A DNA stretch of 64,000 nt from Pseudooceanicola sp. (GCF_029213205.1 NZ_JARGNH010000003.1:1-64000), one strand, 5' to 3'. Shown: positions 36,995-45,624, counted from the first letter of the stretch. Made by a program: numbers and translations. Notes: generated by a model from the letters alone, not told the origin.

Positions 36995-37897
36995 ATGGAT
37001 TGGCTGACGCTCCCCCCTCTGACCGCGTTGCGGGCCTTTGCTGCCTATGCCGAAAGCGGCTCGATGTCCGCTGCCGGGGCGCGGCTGAATGTCAGCCATG
37101 CGGCGGTCAGCCAGCAGATTCGCGCGCTTGAGGACCATCTGGGCCTGACCCTGCTTGAGCGGGGCCGGTCGCGCGGCGCCCTGACCGACGCCGGGCTGAC
37201 CCTGGCCGAGGCCGCCGGCGCCGGGTTCGAACGGATTCAGCGCGCGGTGGCCGAACTGACCGGCGCCGATGCCGACAGGCCGGTGCAGGTGACGACAACC
37301 CCGGCCTTTGCCGCCAATTGGTTGATGCCCAGGCTGGCACGGTTTCGCGCCAAATATCCCGAAGTCTCTTTGATGATCGACCCGTCGCCGGAAACCCGCA
37401 GCCTGCGTCCTGGCGAGATTGATCTGGCCGTGCGCTATGGCACCGGCAGTTGGCCAGGGCTCGAAGCCGAGTTGCTGATCGAGACGCCGATCGTCGTTGT
37501 CGCGGCGCGGTCCCTGGTTGGCGATGGCGCCTATGTCTCGCCCGCCGATCTGTCAGGGTTTCACTGGATGCAGGAGATCGGGACCAATGAGGCGAGCGAG
37601 TTTTTCGAGTGCCACGGCGCGGTGCTGGACCGGGCCAGGGGGCTGACATCGCTGCCCGGAAACCTGATGATCGACGCGGCCCGCGAGGGGCAGGGCATCG
37701 CCGTGACCGCCGGGGCGTTTGTCGCGTCGGACGTGGCGTCAGGCCGGTTGCGGATTCTGTTCGAGGATCGGCGTAAAAAGGGCTATTTTCTGGTGTGGCG
37801 GACTGGGATGCTGCGCCCCCAGGCCCGCGCCTTCCGCAATTGGATAAGGGGGGAAGGCAAGCGCAGTTTGGATCGCTCTGACCGTGACCAGAAATAG
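36995..37897 (+). CDS. LysR family transcriptional regulator (GcvA-like)
   Basis: A 300-residue LysR-type regulator. The winged helix is at residues 1-65 (PPLTALRAFAAYAESGSMSAAGARLNVSHAAVSQQI), and the effector domain follows (VTTTPAFAANWLMPRL, GEIDLAVRYGTGSWPGL). These effector motifs match the GcvA/AmpR-like subgroup. The target is unknown; LysR genes usually regulate a divergent neighbour, here the 47-residue gene. The ccoG operon follows 97 bases downstream but has its own FNR-type site. Confidence 0.9.
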   Translation: MDWLTLPPLTALRAFAAYAESGSMSAAGARLNVSHAAVSQQIRALEDHLGLTLLERGRSRGALTDAGLTLAEAAGAGFERIQRAVAELTGADADRPVQVTTTPAFAANWLMPRLARFRAKYPEVSLMIDPSPETRSLRPGEIDLAVRYGTGSWPGLEAELLIETPIVVVAARSLVGDGAYVSPADLSGFHWMQEIGTNEASEFFECHGAVLDRARGLTSLPGNLMIDAAREGQGIAVTAGAFVASDVASGRLRILFEDRRKKGYFLVWRTGMLRPQARAFRNWIRGEGKRSLDRSDRDQK

Positions 37898-37917
37898 ATA
37901 TCGCGGAAATGTGTGAT

Positions 37918-37931
37918 TTGATCGAAGTCAA
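37918..37931 (+). promoter_or_regulatory. FNR/FnrL-type box upstream of ccoG
   Basis: TTGAT-CGAA-GTCAA matches the FNR consensus TTGAT-N4-ATCAA at nine of ten positions, 63 bases before the ccoG GTG. FnrL is known to activate cbb3 oxidase and rdxBHIS genes under low oxygen in Rhodobacter, so this fits the operon. Confidence 0.75.
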
Positions 37932-37994
37932 GGCTGGCCAGGCCACCGCCTGACAGAACATAGTCAAATTTCCGAACGGATGGGGTGAGTCCCG

Positions 37995-39425
37995 GTGACG
38001 TCCACTGAACCAGAACAACGGCTTTATGCCCCCCGCGAACCGATCTTTCCCAAGCGGGTCAAAGGCCGGTTTCGTAACCTGAAATGGCTGATCATGCTGT
38101 TCACCTTGGGTGTCTATTACCTGACGCCCTGGATTCGCTGGGACCGGGGGCCGAACCTGCCCGATCAGGCGGTGCTGGTGGATCTCGCCAATCGCCGCTT
38201 CTTCTTTTTCTGGATCGAGATCTGGCCGCATGAGTTCTATTTCATCGCCGGTCTGCTGGTGATGGCCGGGTTGGGCCTGTTCCTGTTCACCTCGGCGCTG
38301 GGGCGGGTCTGGTGTGGCTATACCTGTCCGCAAACCGTCTGGACCGACCTGTTCATGCTGGTCGAGCGCTGGATCGACGGGGATCGCAACGCCCAGCTGC
38401 GCCTGCACCGACAAAAGAAATGGGACTTCCGCAAGGTCCGGCTGCGACTGACGAAATGGTCGGTGTGGTTTCTGATCGGCCTCGCCACCGGCGGGGCGTG
38501 GGTGTTCTATTTCACCGATGCGCCGCAGCTATTGGTCGATCTGTTCACCCTGAACGCGCATCCGGTCGCCTATACGACGATCCTTGTGCTGACGATGACG
38601 ACCTTCATCTTTGGCGGCTTCGCGCGCGAACAGATCTGCATCTACGCCTGTCCCTGGCCGCGGATCCAGGCGGCGATGATGGACGAGGACACGTTGGTCG
38701 TCGCCTATCGCGACTGGCGCGGAGAGCCGCGCGGCAAGCACCGCAAGGCCGAGGGCGCCGATCAGCTGGGCGATTGCATCGATTGCAACGCCTGCGTCAA
38801 CGTCTGCCCGGTCGGCATCGACATTCGCGACGGCCAGCAACTGGCCTGCATCACCTGCGCGCTGTGTATCGACGCCTGTGACGACATGATGGAAAAGGTC
38901 GGCAAGCCGCGCGGGCTGATCGATTATATGGCGCTGACCGACGAGGTGGCCGAACGCGCGGGCAAGGCGCCGCGCAACATCTGGAAACATATCCTGCGGC
39001 CGCGCACGATCATGTATACCACCCTGTGGTCGCTGGTCGGGTTCGGCCTGATGTTCGCGCTGTTCATCCGCCCCGATATCGAGGTCACCGTGGCGCCGGT
39101 GCGCAATCCGACCTTTGTCACCATGTCTGACGGGTCGATCCGCAACACCTATGATGTGCGGCTGCTCAACAAACATGGCGATGACCGACCATTCCGGATT
39201 TCGATCAAGGGCGATCTTTCGCTCAGGGTGCAGCTCGAGGGCACGCCATATGAAACGGTGACAGTGCCCGCCGATGCGACCAAGCTGCAAAAGGTCTATA
39301 TCGTCGCGCCGCGCGGTTCGGCCCCCGCCGAGGCGGAGCGGACCGAGGTGCGGATCTGGGTCGAAGACATCGCCAATGGCGATCGCGCCTACAAGGACAC
39401 GGTCTTTAACGGAAAGGCGAATTGA
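37995..39425 (+). CDS. ccoG: Cytochrome c oxidase accessory protein CcoG (RdxB/FixG)
   Basis: A 476-residue membrane iron-sulfur protein that reduces copper for cbb3 oxidase assembly. Conserved cysteine motifs are CGYTCPQTVW, CIYACPWPR and two ferredoxin-type clusters (CIDCNACVNVCPVGID, CITCALCIDACDDMME). A C-terminal immunoglobulin-like domain follows. Membrane helices are at the N terminus (LIMLFTLGVYYLTPWI, FIAGLLVMAGLGLFLF). GTG 37995 is the start. First gene of ccoGHIS. Confidence 0.95.
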   Translation: MTSTEPEQRLYAPREPIFPKRVKGRFRNLKWLIMLFTLGVYYLTPWIRWDRGPNLPDQAVLVDLANRRFFFFWIEIWPHEFYFIAGLLVMAGLGLFLFTSALGRVWCGYTCPQTVWTDLFMLVERWIDGDRNAQLRLHRQKKWDFRKVRLRLTKWSVWFLIGLATGGAWVFYFTDAPQLLVDLFTLNAHPVAYTTILVLTMTTFIFGGFAREQICIYACPWPRIQAAMMDEDTLVVAYRDWRGEPRGKHRKAEGADQLGDCIDCNACVNVCPVGIDIRDGQQLACITCALCIDACDDMMEKVGKPRGLIDYMALTDEVAERAGKAPRNIWKHILRPRTIMYTTLWSLVGFGLMFALFIRPDIEVTVAPVRNPTFVTMSDGSIRNTYDVRLLNKHGDDRPFRISIKGDLSLRVQLEGTPYETVTVPADATKLQKVYIVAPRGSAPAEAERTEVRIWVEDIANGDRAYKDTVFNGKAN

Positions 39426-39426
39426 G

Positions 39427-39900
39427 ATGGCCCAAGCTGACTCCCCGGGATTCCGGATCACCGGCTGGCATGTCCTGGCGATCTTTGTCGGCGCCTTTGG
39501 CACCATCATCGCGGTGAATATTCTGCTGGCGGTGCAGGCGGTACGGACCTTTCCGGGGCTTGAGGTCAAGAATTCCTATGTCGCCAGCCAGACCTTTGAC
39601 ATCGACCGTGCTGCGCAGGAGCGGCTGGGTTGGAGCATCCGCGCCGATGAGGCCGATGGCCAGATCCGGCTGGCGATCAGCGACCGCAACGGCGCGCCGG
39701 TGCAGGTCCGTGATCTGCATGCGGTGGTCGGGCGTGCGACCCAGGTCGCGGACGATGTCGAGCCGGTCTTTGCCTGGGATGGCGGCGCCTATGTCGCGCC
39801 GCTGGAGCTGAGTGGCGGCCAATGGCATGTCCGGCTGACGGCCCTGGCCGAAGATGGCACAATGTTCAAGCAACGCATCGTGTTGCATGTGAAACGCTGA
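39427..39900 (+). CDS. ccoH: Cytochrome cbb3 oxidase assembly protein CcoH (FixH)
   Basis: A 157-residue single-pass membrane protein of the FixH family needed for stable cbb3 oxidase. The N-terminal helix (WHVLAIFVGAFGTIIAVNILLAVQAV) is followed by a periplasmic domain with the conserved GLEVKNSYVASQTFD. It begins one base after the ccoG stop and precedes ccoI by nine bases, all in one operon. Confidence 0.92.
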   Translation: MAQADSPGFRITGWHVLAIFVGAFGTIIAVNILLAVQAVRTFPGLEVKNSYVASQTFDIDRAAQERLGWSIRADEADGQIRLAISDRNGAPVQVRDLHAVVGRATQVADDVEPVFAWDGGAYVAPLELSGGQWHVRLTALAEDGTMFKQRIVLHVKR

Positions 39901-39909
39901 ACCCCGGTC

Positions 39910-42096
39910 ATGCAGCTGACGCGCGCACCCATCTCAGCCTGTCCGGCCTGTTCCGCGATGCCCGCGGCCGAGGCGCTGGCCGAGGCGCGCGCGGCGATGC
40001 AGGAGTCCACGATTTCGCTGTCACTGCCGAGCATCCATTGCAGCGCCTGTATTTCGGGGGTGGAGCGGGCGTTGAACGCGGCGCCGGGGGTGCGCGACGC
40101 GCGGGTGAACCTGACCCTGAAACGCGCCCGGATCGATGCCGCTGCCGATGTAACGGCTGCGGATCTGATCCGGTTGCTGGCCGGGGCCGGGTATGAGGCG
40201 CATGAGCTGGACGCCGGCGCCATCGCCGCCACCAAGACCGACAAGGCCGGACGCGACCTGTTGATGCGGCTGGCCGTGGCCGGGTTCGCGATGATGAATG
40301 TGATGCTGCTGTCGGTCTCGGTCTGGTCCGGCGCCGAGGATGCCACCCGCGATCTGTTCCACTGGATCAGCGCGGCGATCACCTTGCCGGCCATCGCCTT
40401 TTCCGCACAACCGTTCTTTCGCAACGCCTGGACCGCACTCAGGGCCGGGCATCTGAACATGGATGTGCCGATCTCGCTGGCGATCCTGCTGGCGCTGGCG
40501 ACGTCGCTCTGGGAAACCGCGCTCTCTGGCGAACATGCTTATTTCGACGCGGCGATTTCGCTGACCTTTTTCCTTCTGGCCGGGCGCTACCTCGATCACC
40601 GCACCCGCGCCATCGCCCGTTCGGCGGCTGAGGAGCTGACGGCGCTGGAAGTGCCGCGCGCCTGGCTGGTCGAGGGCGGGGAAGAGCGTCAGGTGCCGGT
40701 GGCCGAGCTGCGCCCCGGCATGCTGATCCGGGTGCGCCCTGGCGGGCGGATGCCGGTGGACGGCGAAATTGTCGAGGGGCGGTCCGAACTTGATCGGTCT
40801 TTGTTGACCGGCGAGACCCTGCCGGTGCTGGCCGAGCCGGGCGGCAATGTCAGCGCGGGCGAGGTCAATCTGACCGGGCCGCTGCTGGTGCGTGCCTCTG
40901 CGGTGGGGGTCGAAACCTCGCTGCACCGGATGGCCGAACTGGTCGCCATCGCCGAAAGCGGGCGCTCGCGCTATACCTCGCTGGCGGATCGGGCGGCCAA
41001 GCTCTATGCGCCCGGCGTGCATATCCTGTCGGCGCTCAGCTTTGTTGGCTGGTGGCTTTATTCCGGCGATGTCCGGGTCGCGATCAATATCGCAGCGGCG
41101 GTGCTGATCATCACCTGCCCTTGCGCGCTGGGCCTTGCGGTGCCGGCGGTGACCACGGCGGCCTCGGGGCGGTTGTTCCGGCGCGGGATGCTGGTGAAGC
41201 ATCAGACGGCGCTGGAGCGTCTGTCCGAGGTCGACACCGTGGTCTTCGACAAGACCGGCACCTTGACCGCAGGCGCACCAGAGCCGGTGGCGCTGACCGA
41301 ACACAGCACGCGCGATCTGCAAATCGCGCTGGCACTGGCCGAAGGTTCGGCGCATCCGCTCAGCATGGCCCTGGCCAGGGCGATTCACGCCCAAGGGCTG
41401 AGCGCCGCGCCGGTCACTGGCATCACCGAATTGCCGGGCTATGGCACCAGTGGCACCTGGCAGGGGCAAACGGTGCGGCTGGGAAGGGCCGGGTGGACCG
41501 GCGGCGATGAGACTGAAACCACGGCCGCCTGGCTGAAGATCGGCAGTGATGCGCCGGTGGCCTTTCGCTTTAACGACGCGCTGCGCCAGGGCGCCGCCGA
41601 GGCGGTTGCGGCATTGCAGGCGCGCGGCATCAAGGTGATCATCATGTCCGGCGATACCCGTGGCGCGGTCGCGGCGCTGGCCAATCGGCTGGGCATCGCG
41701 CAATGGCTGGCGGGTGCCCTGCCGGGTGACAAGGCGGCGCAGATCGAAACGCTGCAGGCACAGGGCGCCAGGGTGCTGATGATCGGTGACGGGTTGAACG
41801 ACACCGCCGCGCTGAGCGTTGCGCATGTGTCGATCTCGCCGGCCTCGGCGCTGGATGCGGCGCGGGTGGCCTCGGATATCGTGCTGCTGGGGGGCGACCT
41901 TTCTCCGGTGCCCGAAGCGCTGCAAATCGCGGCCAAGGCGACCCGGCGTATCCGCCAGAATTTTCGCATTGCGACGCTCTATAACGTGATCGCCGTGCCG
42001 ATCGCGATCATCGGCTTGGCGACGCCGCTGGTGGCAGCGCTGGCGATGTCGATGTCGTCGATCACGGTTTCTCTGAACGCGCTCAGGTTGAGGTGA
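39910..42096 (+). CDS. ccoI: Copper-translocating P-type ATPase CcoI (FixI)
   Basis: A 728-residue P1B-type ATPase that exports copper to the periplasm for the cbb3 binuclear centre. It has an N-terminal CPAC pair (C11, C14) and an HMA domain with C44 and C47 (IHCSAC), then the transmembrane CPC in ITCPCALGLAVPA, the phosphorylation site DKTGTLTAG and the hinge GDGLNDTAAL. Eight membrane helices are expected. In operon with ccoG, ccoH and ccoS. Confidence 0.95.
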   Translation: MQLTRAPISACPACSAMPAAEALAEARAAMQESTISLSLPSIHCSACISGVERALNAAPGVRDARVNLTLKRARIDAAADVTAADLIRLLAGAGYEAHELDAGAIAATKTDKAGRDLLMRLAVAGFAMMNVMLLSVSVWSGAEDATRDLFHWISAAITLPAIAFSAQPFFRNAWTALRAGHLNMDVPISLAILLALATSLWETALSGEHAYFDAAISLTFFLLAGRYLDHRTRAIARSAAEELTALEVPRAWLVEGGEERQVPVAELRPGMLIRVRPGGRMPVDGEIVEGRSELDRSLLTGETLPVLAEPGGNVSAGEVNLTGPLLVRASAVGVETSLHRMAELVAIAESGRSRYTSLADRAAKLYAPGVHILSALSFVGWWLYSGDVRVAINIAAAVLIITCPCALGLAVPAVTTAASGRLFRRGMLVKHQTALERLSEVDTVVFDKTGTLTAGAPEPVALTEHSTRDLQIALALAEGSAHPLSMALARAIHAQGLSAAPVTGITELPGYGTSGTWQGQTVRLGRAGWTGGDETETTAAWLKIGSDAPVAFRFNDALRQGAAEAVAALQARGIKVIIMSGDTRGAVAALANRLGIAQWLAGALPGDKAAQIETLQAQGARVLMIGDGLNDTAALSVAHVSISPASALDAARVASDIVLLGGDLSPVPEALQIAAKATRRIRQNFRIATLYNVIAVPIAIIGLATPLVAALAMSMSSITVSLNALRLR

Positions 42097-42100
42097 GGCA

Positions 42101-42259
42101 ATGGATGTTCTGGTCTGGCTGATCCCGGTGTCGCTTTTCCTGGGCGGTATTGGCTTGTTGGCGTTCCTCTATACGGTTCGCTCGAATCAATATGACGACC
42201 CCGAAGGCGACAGCCGCCGCATCCTGTCGGATGAATGGGACGACCACCCGCGCCCCTGA
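42101..42259 (+). CDS. ccoS: cbb3-type cytochrome oxidase assembly protein CcoS
   Basis: A 52-residue protein with one N-terminal helix (DVLVWLIPVSLFLGGIGLLA) followed by FLYTVRSNQYDDPEGDSRRI, the diagnostic CcoS motif in which YDDPEGDS is conserved. It is needed for cofactor insertion into cbb3 oxidase. It starts four bases after the ccoI stop and completes the operon. It was not listed among longer frames because of its size. Confidence 0.93.
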   Translation: MDVLVWLIPVSLFLGGIGLLAFLYTVRSNQYDDPEGDSRRILSDEWDDHPRP

Positions 42260-42283
42260 TCTTTATCACCCCGGACAAGTAAA

Positions 42284-42310
42284 AACGCCGCCCCTGTTGG
42301 AGGCGGCGTT
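42284..42310. terminator. Intrinsic terminator between ccoS and the carboxypeptidase gene
   Basis: AACGCCGCC and GGCGGCGTT form a 9-bp stem with a 9-base loop. Read on the minus strand the stem is followed by TTTTTAC, a good U-tract, so it terminates the carboxypeptidase gene. On the plus strand it may also end ccoGHIS. Confidence 0.8.
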
Positions 42311-42343
42311 CCTACTTGCGGACCGAGAAAGCTTCGAGGGAAG

Positions 42344-43711
42344 TCAGCTGGACGGACCGATCATGAAACAGGTTTGATTGCGCGCCTGCAGGCGGCGACA
42401 GGCCAGATCAGCGGTTTCCCGTGTCAGGCCCATGAAATTGGCGTCAAAGCCGGTGGGCTTGTTCACCACCTTGCGCAGAGACCCGTCGAGGGTCGAAATC
42501 TCGTTCAGGGCGGTTTGCAGCAGCACCCGCTCGGCCTTGTATTGGCTGGGGTAGCGACCGACGTTGATGCCCCAGTGCCGGCCGCCCGAGGTGGACACGC
42601 GGCTGACGACCTCGGGCCCGCTGGGGCGGGCCTTGCCGATCCCGGCGGCCTGAACGGTTTCTTCCTGCACCTCGGCCACTGTCGCTTCGATCACCGAGGC
42701 CATCGCCATCGCCACCGCAACCGGGGCGCCGTCGGCGGCGGGCGGCGCGGCGCTTTCGGGGCGCTGTTTCGGACGCAGGCTGACCTTGACGGCGGTCAGC
42801 AGTCGGATGGTCTTGCCCGCCGCGGTTCTGCCCTTGCCGGGTCCGGCATCGGCATAGAGCGGCAGCGCCGGTTTACGGGTCTTGGCATTGGACGGTGCCC
42901 GGCGGAACCCGAGGTCCAGCAGTTCAGCGACCTTGGCATTGCGCGCCGAGGAGGAGCGGCCGCCAAACACCGTGGCGATGATCCGTTCATTGCCACGTTC
43001 AGCCGAGGCGACCAGATTGAACCCGGCGGCGCTGGTATAGCCGGTCTTGATCCCGTCGGCGCCTTTGTAATTGGACAGCAGGCGGTGGTTGGTGTTGGTC
43101 ACCTTGCGCATCCCCGCATCGGTGGTCTTGCGGCTGAACAGGTTGTAATATTCGGGGAAGTCATACAGCAGGTGCCGCCCCAGCAGGGTCATGTCGCGGG
43201 CGGTGGACAGGTGTCCCTCTTCGGTCAGCCCGTTGGCATTGCGAAACGTCGACCGGGTCATCCCCAAGGCTTCGGCGGTGCGATTCATCCGGCGGGCAAA
43301 GGCCGCTTCGCTGCCTTCCAGTGCTTCACCGATGGCGGTGGCGGCGTCATTGGCCGATTTCACCGCGGCGGCGCGCAGCAAATAGCGGAACTTGATCTTT
43401 TGCCCGGTCTGGAGCCCAAGTTTCGAGGGCGGCTCTGACGCCGCGTGGCGGGAAATCTTGACCGTCGTGTCCAGCGAAATCTCGCCGTTCCGCACGGCGG
43501 TAAAGGCGATGTAGAGAGTCATCATCTTGGTCAGCGAGGCCGGATGCAGGCGGGCATCGGCGTTGCGCGAATGCAGGATCTCGCCGGTGCGGGCATCCAT
43601 CACCACCGCCGCCGACGGCGCGGCCGTGGCTGCCAGAGGCAGACCACATACAAATGCCAGTGTAAGAAGGAATGGCCCAACGAGGGCCAGCCGACTGCGC
43701 CGAACTGTCAC
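42344..43711 (-). CDS. D-alanyl-D-alanine carboxypeptidase with SPOR domain (PBP5/6 type)
   Basis: A 455-residue low-molecular-weight PBP. A signal peptide (LVGPFLLTLAFVCGLPLAATA) is followed by the catalytic motifs SLTK (in HPASLTKMM), SAN (in KSANDAATAIGE) and KTG (in IKTGYTSAAG). A proline/alanine linker leads to a C-terminal SPOR domain (about residues 375-450) that binds denuded septal peptidoglycan, so it likely acts at division sites. GTG 43711 is the start. The intrinsic terminator lies just downstream. Confidence 0.93.
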   Translation of the reverse strand: MTVRRSRLALVGPFLLTLAFVCGLPLAATAAPSAAVVMDARTGEILHSRNADARLHPASLTKMMTLYIAFTAVRNGEISLDTTVKISRHAASEPPSKLGLQTGQKIKFRYLLRAAAVKSANDAATAIGEALEGSEAAFARRMNRTAEALGMTRSTFRNANGLTEEGHLSTARDMTLLGRHLLYDFPEYYNLFSRKTTDAGMRKVTNTNHRLLSNYKGADGIKTGYTSAAGFNLVASAERGNERIIATVFGGRSSSARNAKVAELLDLGFRRAPSNAKTRKPALPLYADAGPGKGRTAAGKTIRLLTAVKVSLRPKQRPESAAPPAADGAPVAVAMAMASVIEATVAEVQEETVQAAGIGKARPSGPEVVSRVSTSGGRHWGINVGRYPSQYKAERVLLQTALNEISTLDGSLRKVVNKPTGFDANFMGLTRETADLACRRLQARNQTCFMIGPSS

Positions 43712-43764
43712 GGTAATTGCCTTTTCACTGCCTCGCGCTCCCGGTTTGTCCGGATAGCAAATTG

Positions 43765-43779
43765 TTAAGTCTACGTTAC
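43765..43779. promoter_or_regulatory. CtrA-like half-palindrome
   Basis: TTAA-GTCTACG-TTAC matches the CtrA consensus TTAA-N7-TTAA at seven of eight positions, 54 bases before the carboxypeptidase start. CtrA controls cell-cycle and envelope genes in alphaproteobacteria. A single imperfect site is weak evidence. Confidence 0.25.
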
Positions 43780-43918
43780 CACAATAGCTTCGACCTGCAA
43801 AGTACGAGTTTTACTTAATAAATGCTTTGTTTTTCCGCGTTGGATCAACATCTGGTGCCTGCTGAAACCGCCTTCCCAAGATTGGCGATTGTGGCGAAAA
43901 TGCGGCGGCGGATGATTG

Positions 43919-44941
43919 CCTAGGTGTTCAGTCCCGGCATTTGGTGGATCGGATTTAGGATGAATCGATCTGGTTCTGAAGTCCAGATCTTGCAGATGTA
44001 TTCGTAGGGCGTGAGACCGTTGAGGGTCTTTAGCCTGCGTGCGAAGTTGTATGCGTCCATGAAGTCGGCGAGATGCGTGCGCAGCTGATCATGGCTGTCG
44101 TAGTGGTACCGCTTCACCGTCGCGTCCTTGATCGTGCGGTTCATTCGCTCGACCTGGCCATTGGTCCAAGGGTGGTTTGGCTTGGTTAGCCGATGCTCGA
44201 TCTCATTGGCTTCGCATATCATGTCGAACCGCATCTGCCGTGAATATGCGGTGTTGCGATTGCGAGGCTGCTCGGCGAACTGGATGCCATTATCGGTCAG
44301 GACCGTATGAATGCGATAAGGGACGGCCCTGAGCAGAAGTTCGAGGAACTCCCATGCGGTCTTTCGATCTGCCTTGTCCACGAGTTGTGTGATTGCAAAC
44401 TTGCTGGTCCGGTCAATGCCTACAAAGAGATAGAGCTTGCCCTCCACCGTCTGAACCTCGGCTATGTCGATATGAAAGTAGCCGATAGGGTATCGCTTGA
44501 ACCGCTGTCGTTTTGGTTTGTCGCCCTCGACATCCGGCAAGCGCGAGATGCCATGCCGCTGGAGGCACCGATGTAGCGCCGACCGCGTCAGGTGCGGAAT
44601 CGACGGTTGAAGGGCATAGAGGCAATCATCCAGCGGCAGCAGCGTGTGCCGTCGGAATGCTACGATCATTTCCTCTTCCGTCTCCGTGAGAACGGTTGAA
44701 CGAGGTTCCTTCGGTCCGGTCTTCAAATCCTCCACCGTCGCACGCTTCCGCCACTTCGAAACGGTCTTGGGATTGATGCCCAGCTCCCGGCTCAGCTCCG
44801 AGAGCGAAGCTTGCGATCGCTGTATTGCTGCTCTGACGGCGTACGTGGTCGTGGCGCTCCCGTGACGAACTTGTCCCATAATGCTTCCTTCCATTCCAAC
44901 GAAAGGATCACACCATCAAACCGTGGGATCAAACACCTAGG
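43919..44941 (-). mobile_element. IS481-family insertion sequence with target duplication
   Basis: A complete element. The target duplication CCTAGG occurs at 43919-43924 and 44936-44941, fitting the known NCTAGN preference of IS481. The element body is 43925-44935 (1,011 bp). Its terminal inverted repeats begin TGTTCAGTCCC (left) and TGTTTGATCCC (right, complementary strand), about 15 of 23 positions matching. Removing one duplication restores a plain intergenic region, so the element does not disrupt a recognisable gene. Confidence 0.92.
43920..44879 (-). CDS. IS481-family transposase
   Basis: A 319-residue DDE transposase. The helix-turn-helix is at the N terminus (LSELSRELGINPKTVSKWRKRA), and the catalytic residues are in YFHIDIAEVQTVEG (D), VLTDNGIQFAE (D) and HPWTNGQVERMNRTIK (E). 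AAGGAAG precedes ATG 44879. The TAG stop is not inside the element: it comes from the CTAG of the flanking target duplication, after the codons AAC ACC. The frame is intact, so the element may be active. Confidence 0.95.
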   Translation of the reverse strand: MGQVRHGSATTTYAVRAAIQRSQASLSELSRELGINPKTVSKWRKRATVEDLKTGPKEPRSTVLTETEEEMIVAFRRHTLLPLDDCLYALQPSIPHLTRSALHRCLQRHGISRLPDVEGDKPKRQRFKRYPIGYFHIDIAEVQTVEGKLYLFVGIDRTSKFAITQLVDKADRKTAWEFLELLLRAVPYRIHTVLTDNGIQFAEQPRNRNTAYSRQMRFDMICEANEIEHRLTKPNHPWTNGQVERMNRTIKDATVKRYHYDSHDQLRTHLADFMDAYNFARRLKTLNGLTPYEYICKIWTSEPDRFILNPIHQMPGLNT

Positions 44942-44969
44942 GTCGGATCGGATCAACCGGCTTTGACGC

Positions 44970-45143
44970 TCAGTTGCTGCCTTCATCTGGATATTTGACC
45001 CAGACTTCCAGCACGTCCCTGATCTCCAGGGAACGCGCCAGGCGTCTCTGCTCTTCATCGATGAGCTTCGAACTCGCACCTTTGTCGATCAACAGCTTGA
45101 CCGATTTTCTCAGCAGGTTGATCTGTTTCTTGTTTTTTCCCAC
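44970..45143 (-). pseudogene. Likely 3' part of a frameshifted gene, unknown
   Basis: A 57-codon frame opening at GTG 45143, hydrophilic and helical (QINLLRKSVKLLIDKGASSK, then EEQRRLARSLEIRDVLEVWV). It overlaps the end of the 45110-45544 gene in the -1 frame. At an A6 tract (45134-45139) one extra A would join them into a single 191-residue protein. The coding-like composition suggests it is the true C terminus of that gene. A separately translated small protein is the alternative. Confidence 0.5.
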
Positions 45144-45544
45144 TCATACCACAGGCGTTTCTGACGGGCTTTGGTGCCTTTGATCTGGGCCATTTCCCGC
45201 AGCAGACGCCGCATGGCGCGATGATCGACCGCAGCACCATAGATGATCCAGGTCGTCATGTTGGGTGAAAAGCCTTCGATAACCACCCGATCATCTTTTT
45301 CCCTGCGCTGCGCAACGAGCTTGGCATAGTCGCGTCTATCCAGCTTCAGAAATTCGGATTGCGAATAGGTCCGCTTGCCGCCCTCGGCATAGGCGCCAAT
45401 GGCTTCGTTGCCCGGATCGTTGTCGTTATCTTCGCCACCTGCGCGGGCAACGGCCGCGATCAACAAGATGCCCAACGCCAGGATTCCGGCGATAGCAATG
45501 TTCAGATAGTGCGACGGGCGATGCGCGTTGATCACCAGGGGCAT
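45110..45544 (-). CDS. Membrane-anchored protein of unknown function, probably truncated
   Basis: A 144-residue protein with one N-terminal helix (LNIAIAGILALGILLIAAVARA), an acidic spacer (GGEDNDNDPGNEAI) and a charged domain (FLKLDRRDYAKLVAQRREKDDRVVIEGF, NMTTWIIYGAAVDHRAM). I recognise no family. Start ATG 45544 is preceded by GGGAGGG; an earlier start adds 13 residues. Base composition is lower in GC than its neighbours, and the adjacent IS element supports acquired DNA. Its last residues are probably out of frame (see the overlapping partial gene). Confidence 0.6.
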   Translation of the reverse strand: MPLVINAHRPSHYLNIAIAGILALGILLIAAVARAGGEDNDNDPGNEAIGAYAEGGKRTYSQSEFLKLDRRDYAKLVAQRREKDDRVVIEGFSPNMTTWIIYGAAVDHRAMRRLLREMAQIKGTKARQKRLWYEWEKTRNRSTC

Positions 45545-45624
45545 GGCAATTCCCTCCCGGCTGCTCACCCAAGTAAACCACAAAAAGCGCTCTTTTCCAG
45601 TTGAGTGAGTCGCAGTGCAGCGGG

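Noticed and set aside
40021-41925. 634-codon minus-strand frame opposite ccoI
   Set aside because: It overlaps a gene with all P-type ATPase motifs; composition is antisense-like.
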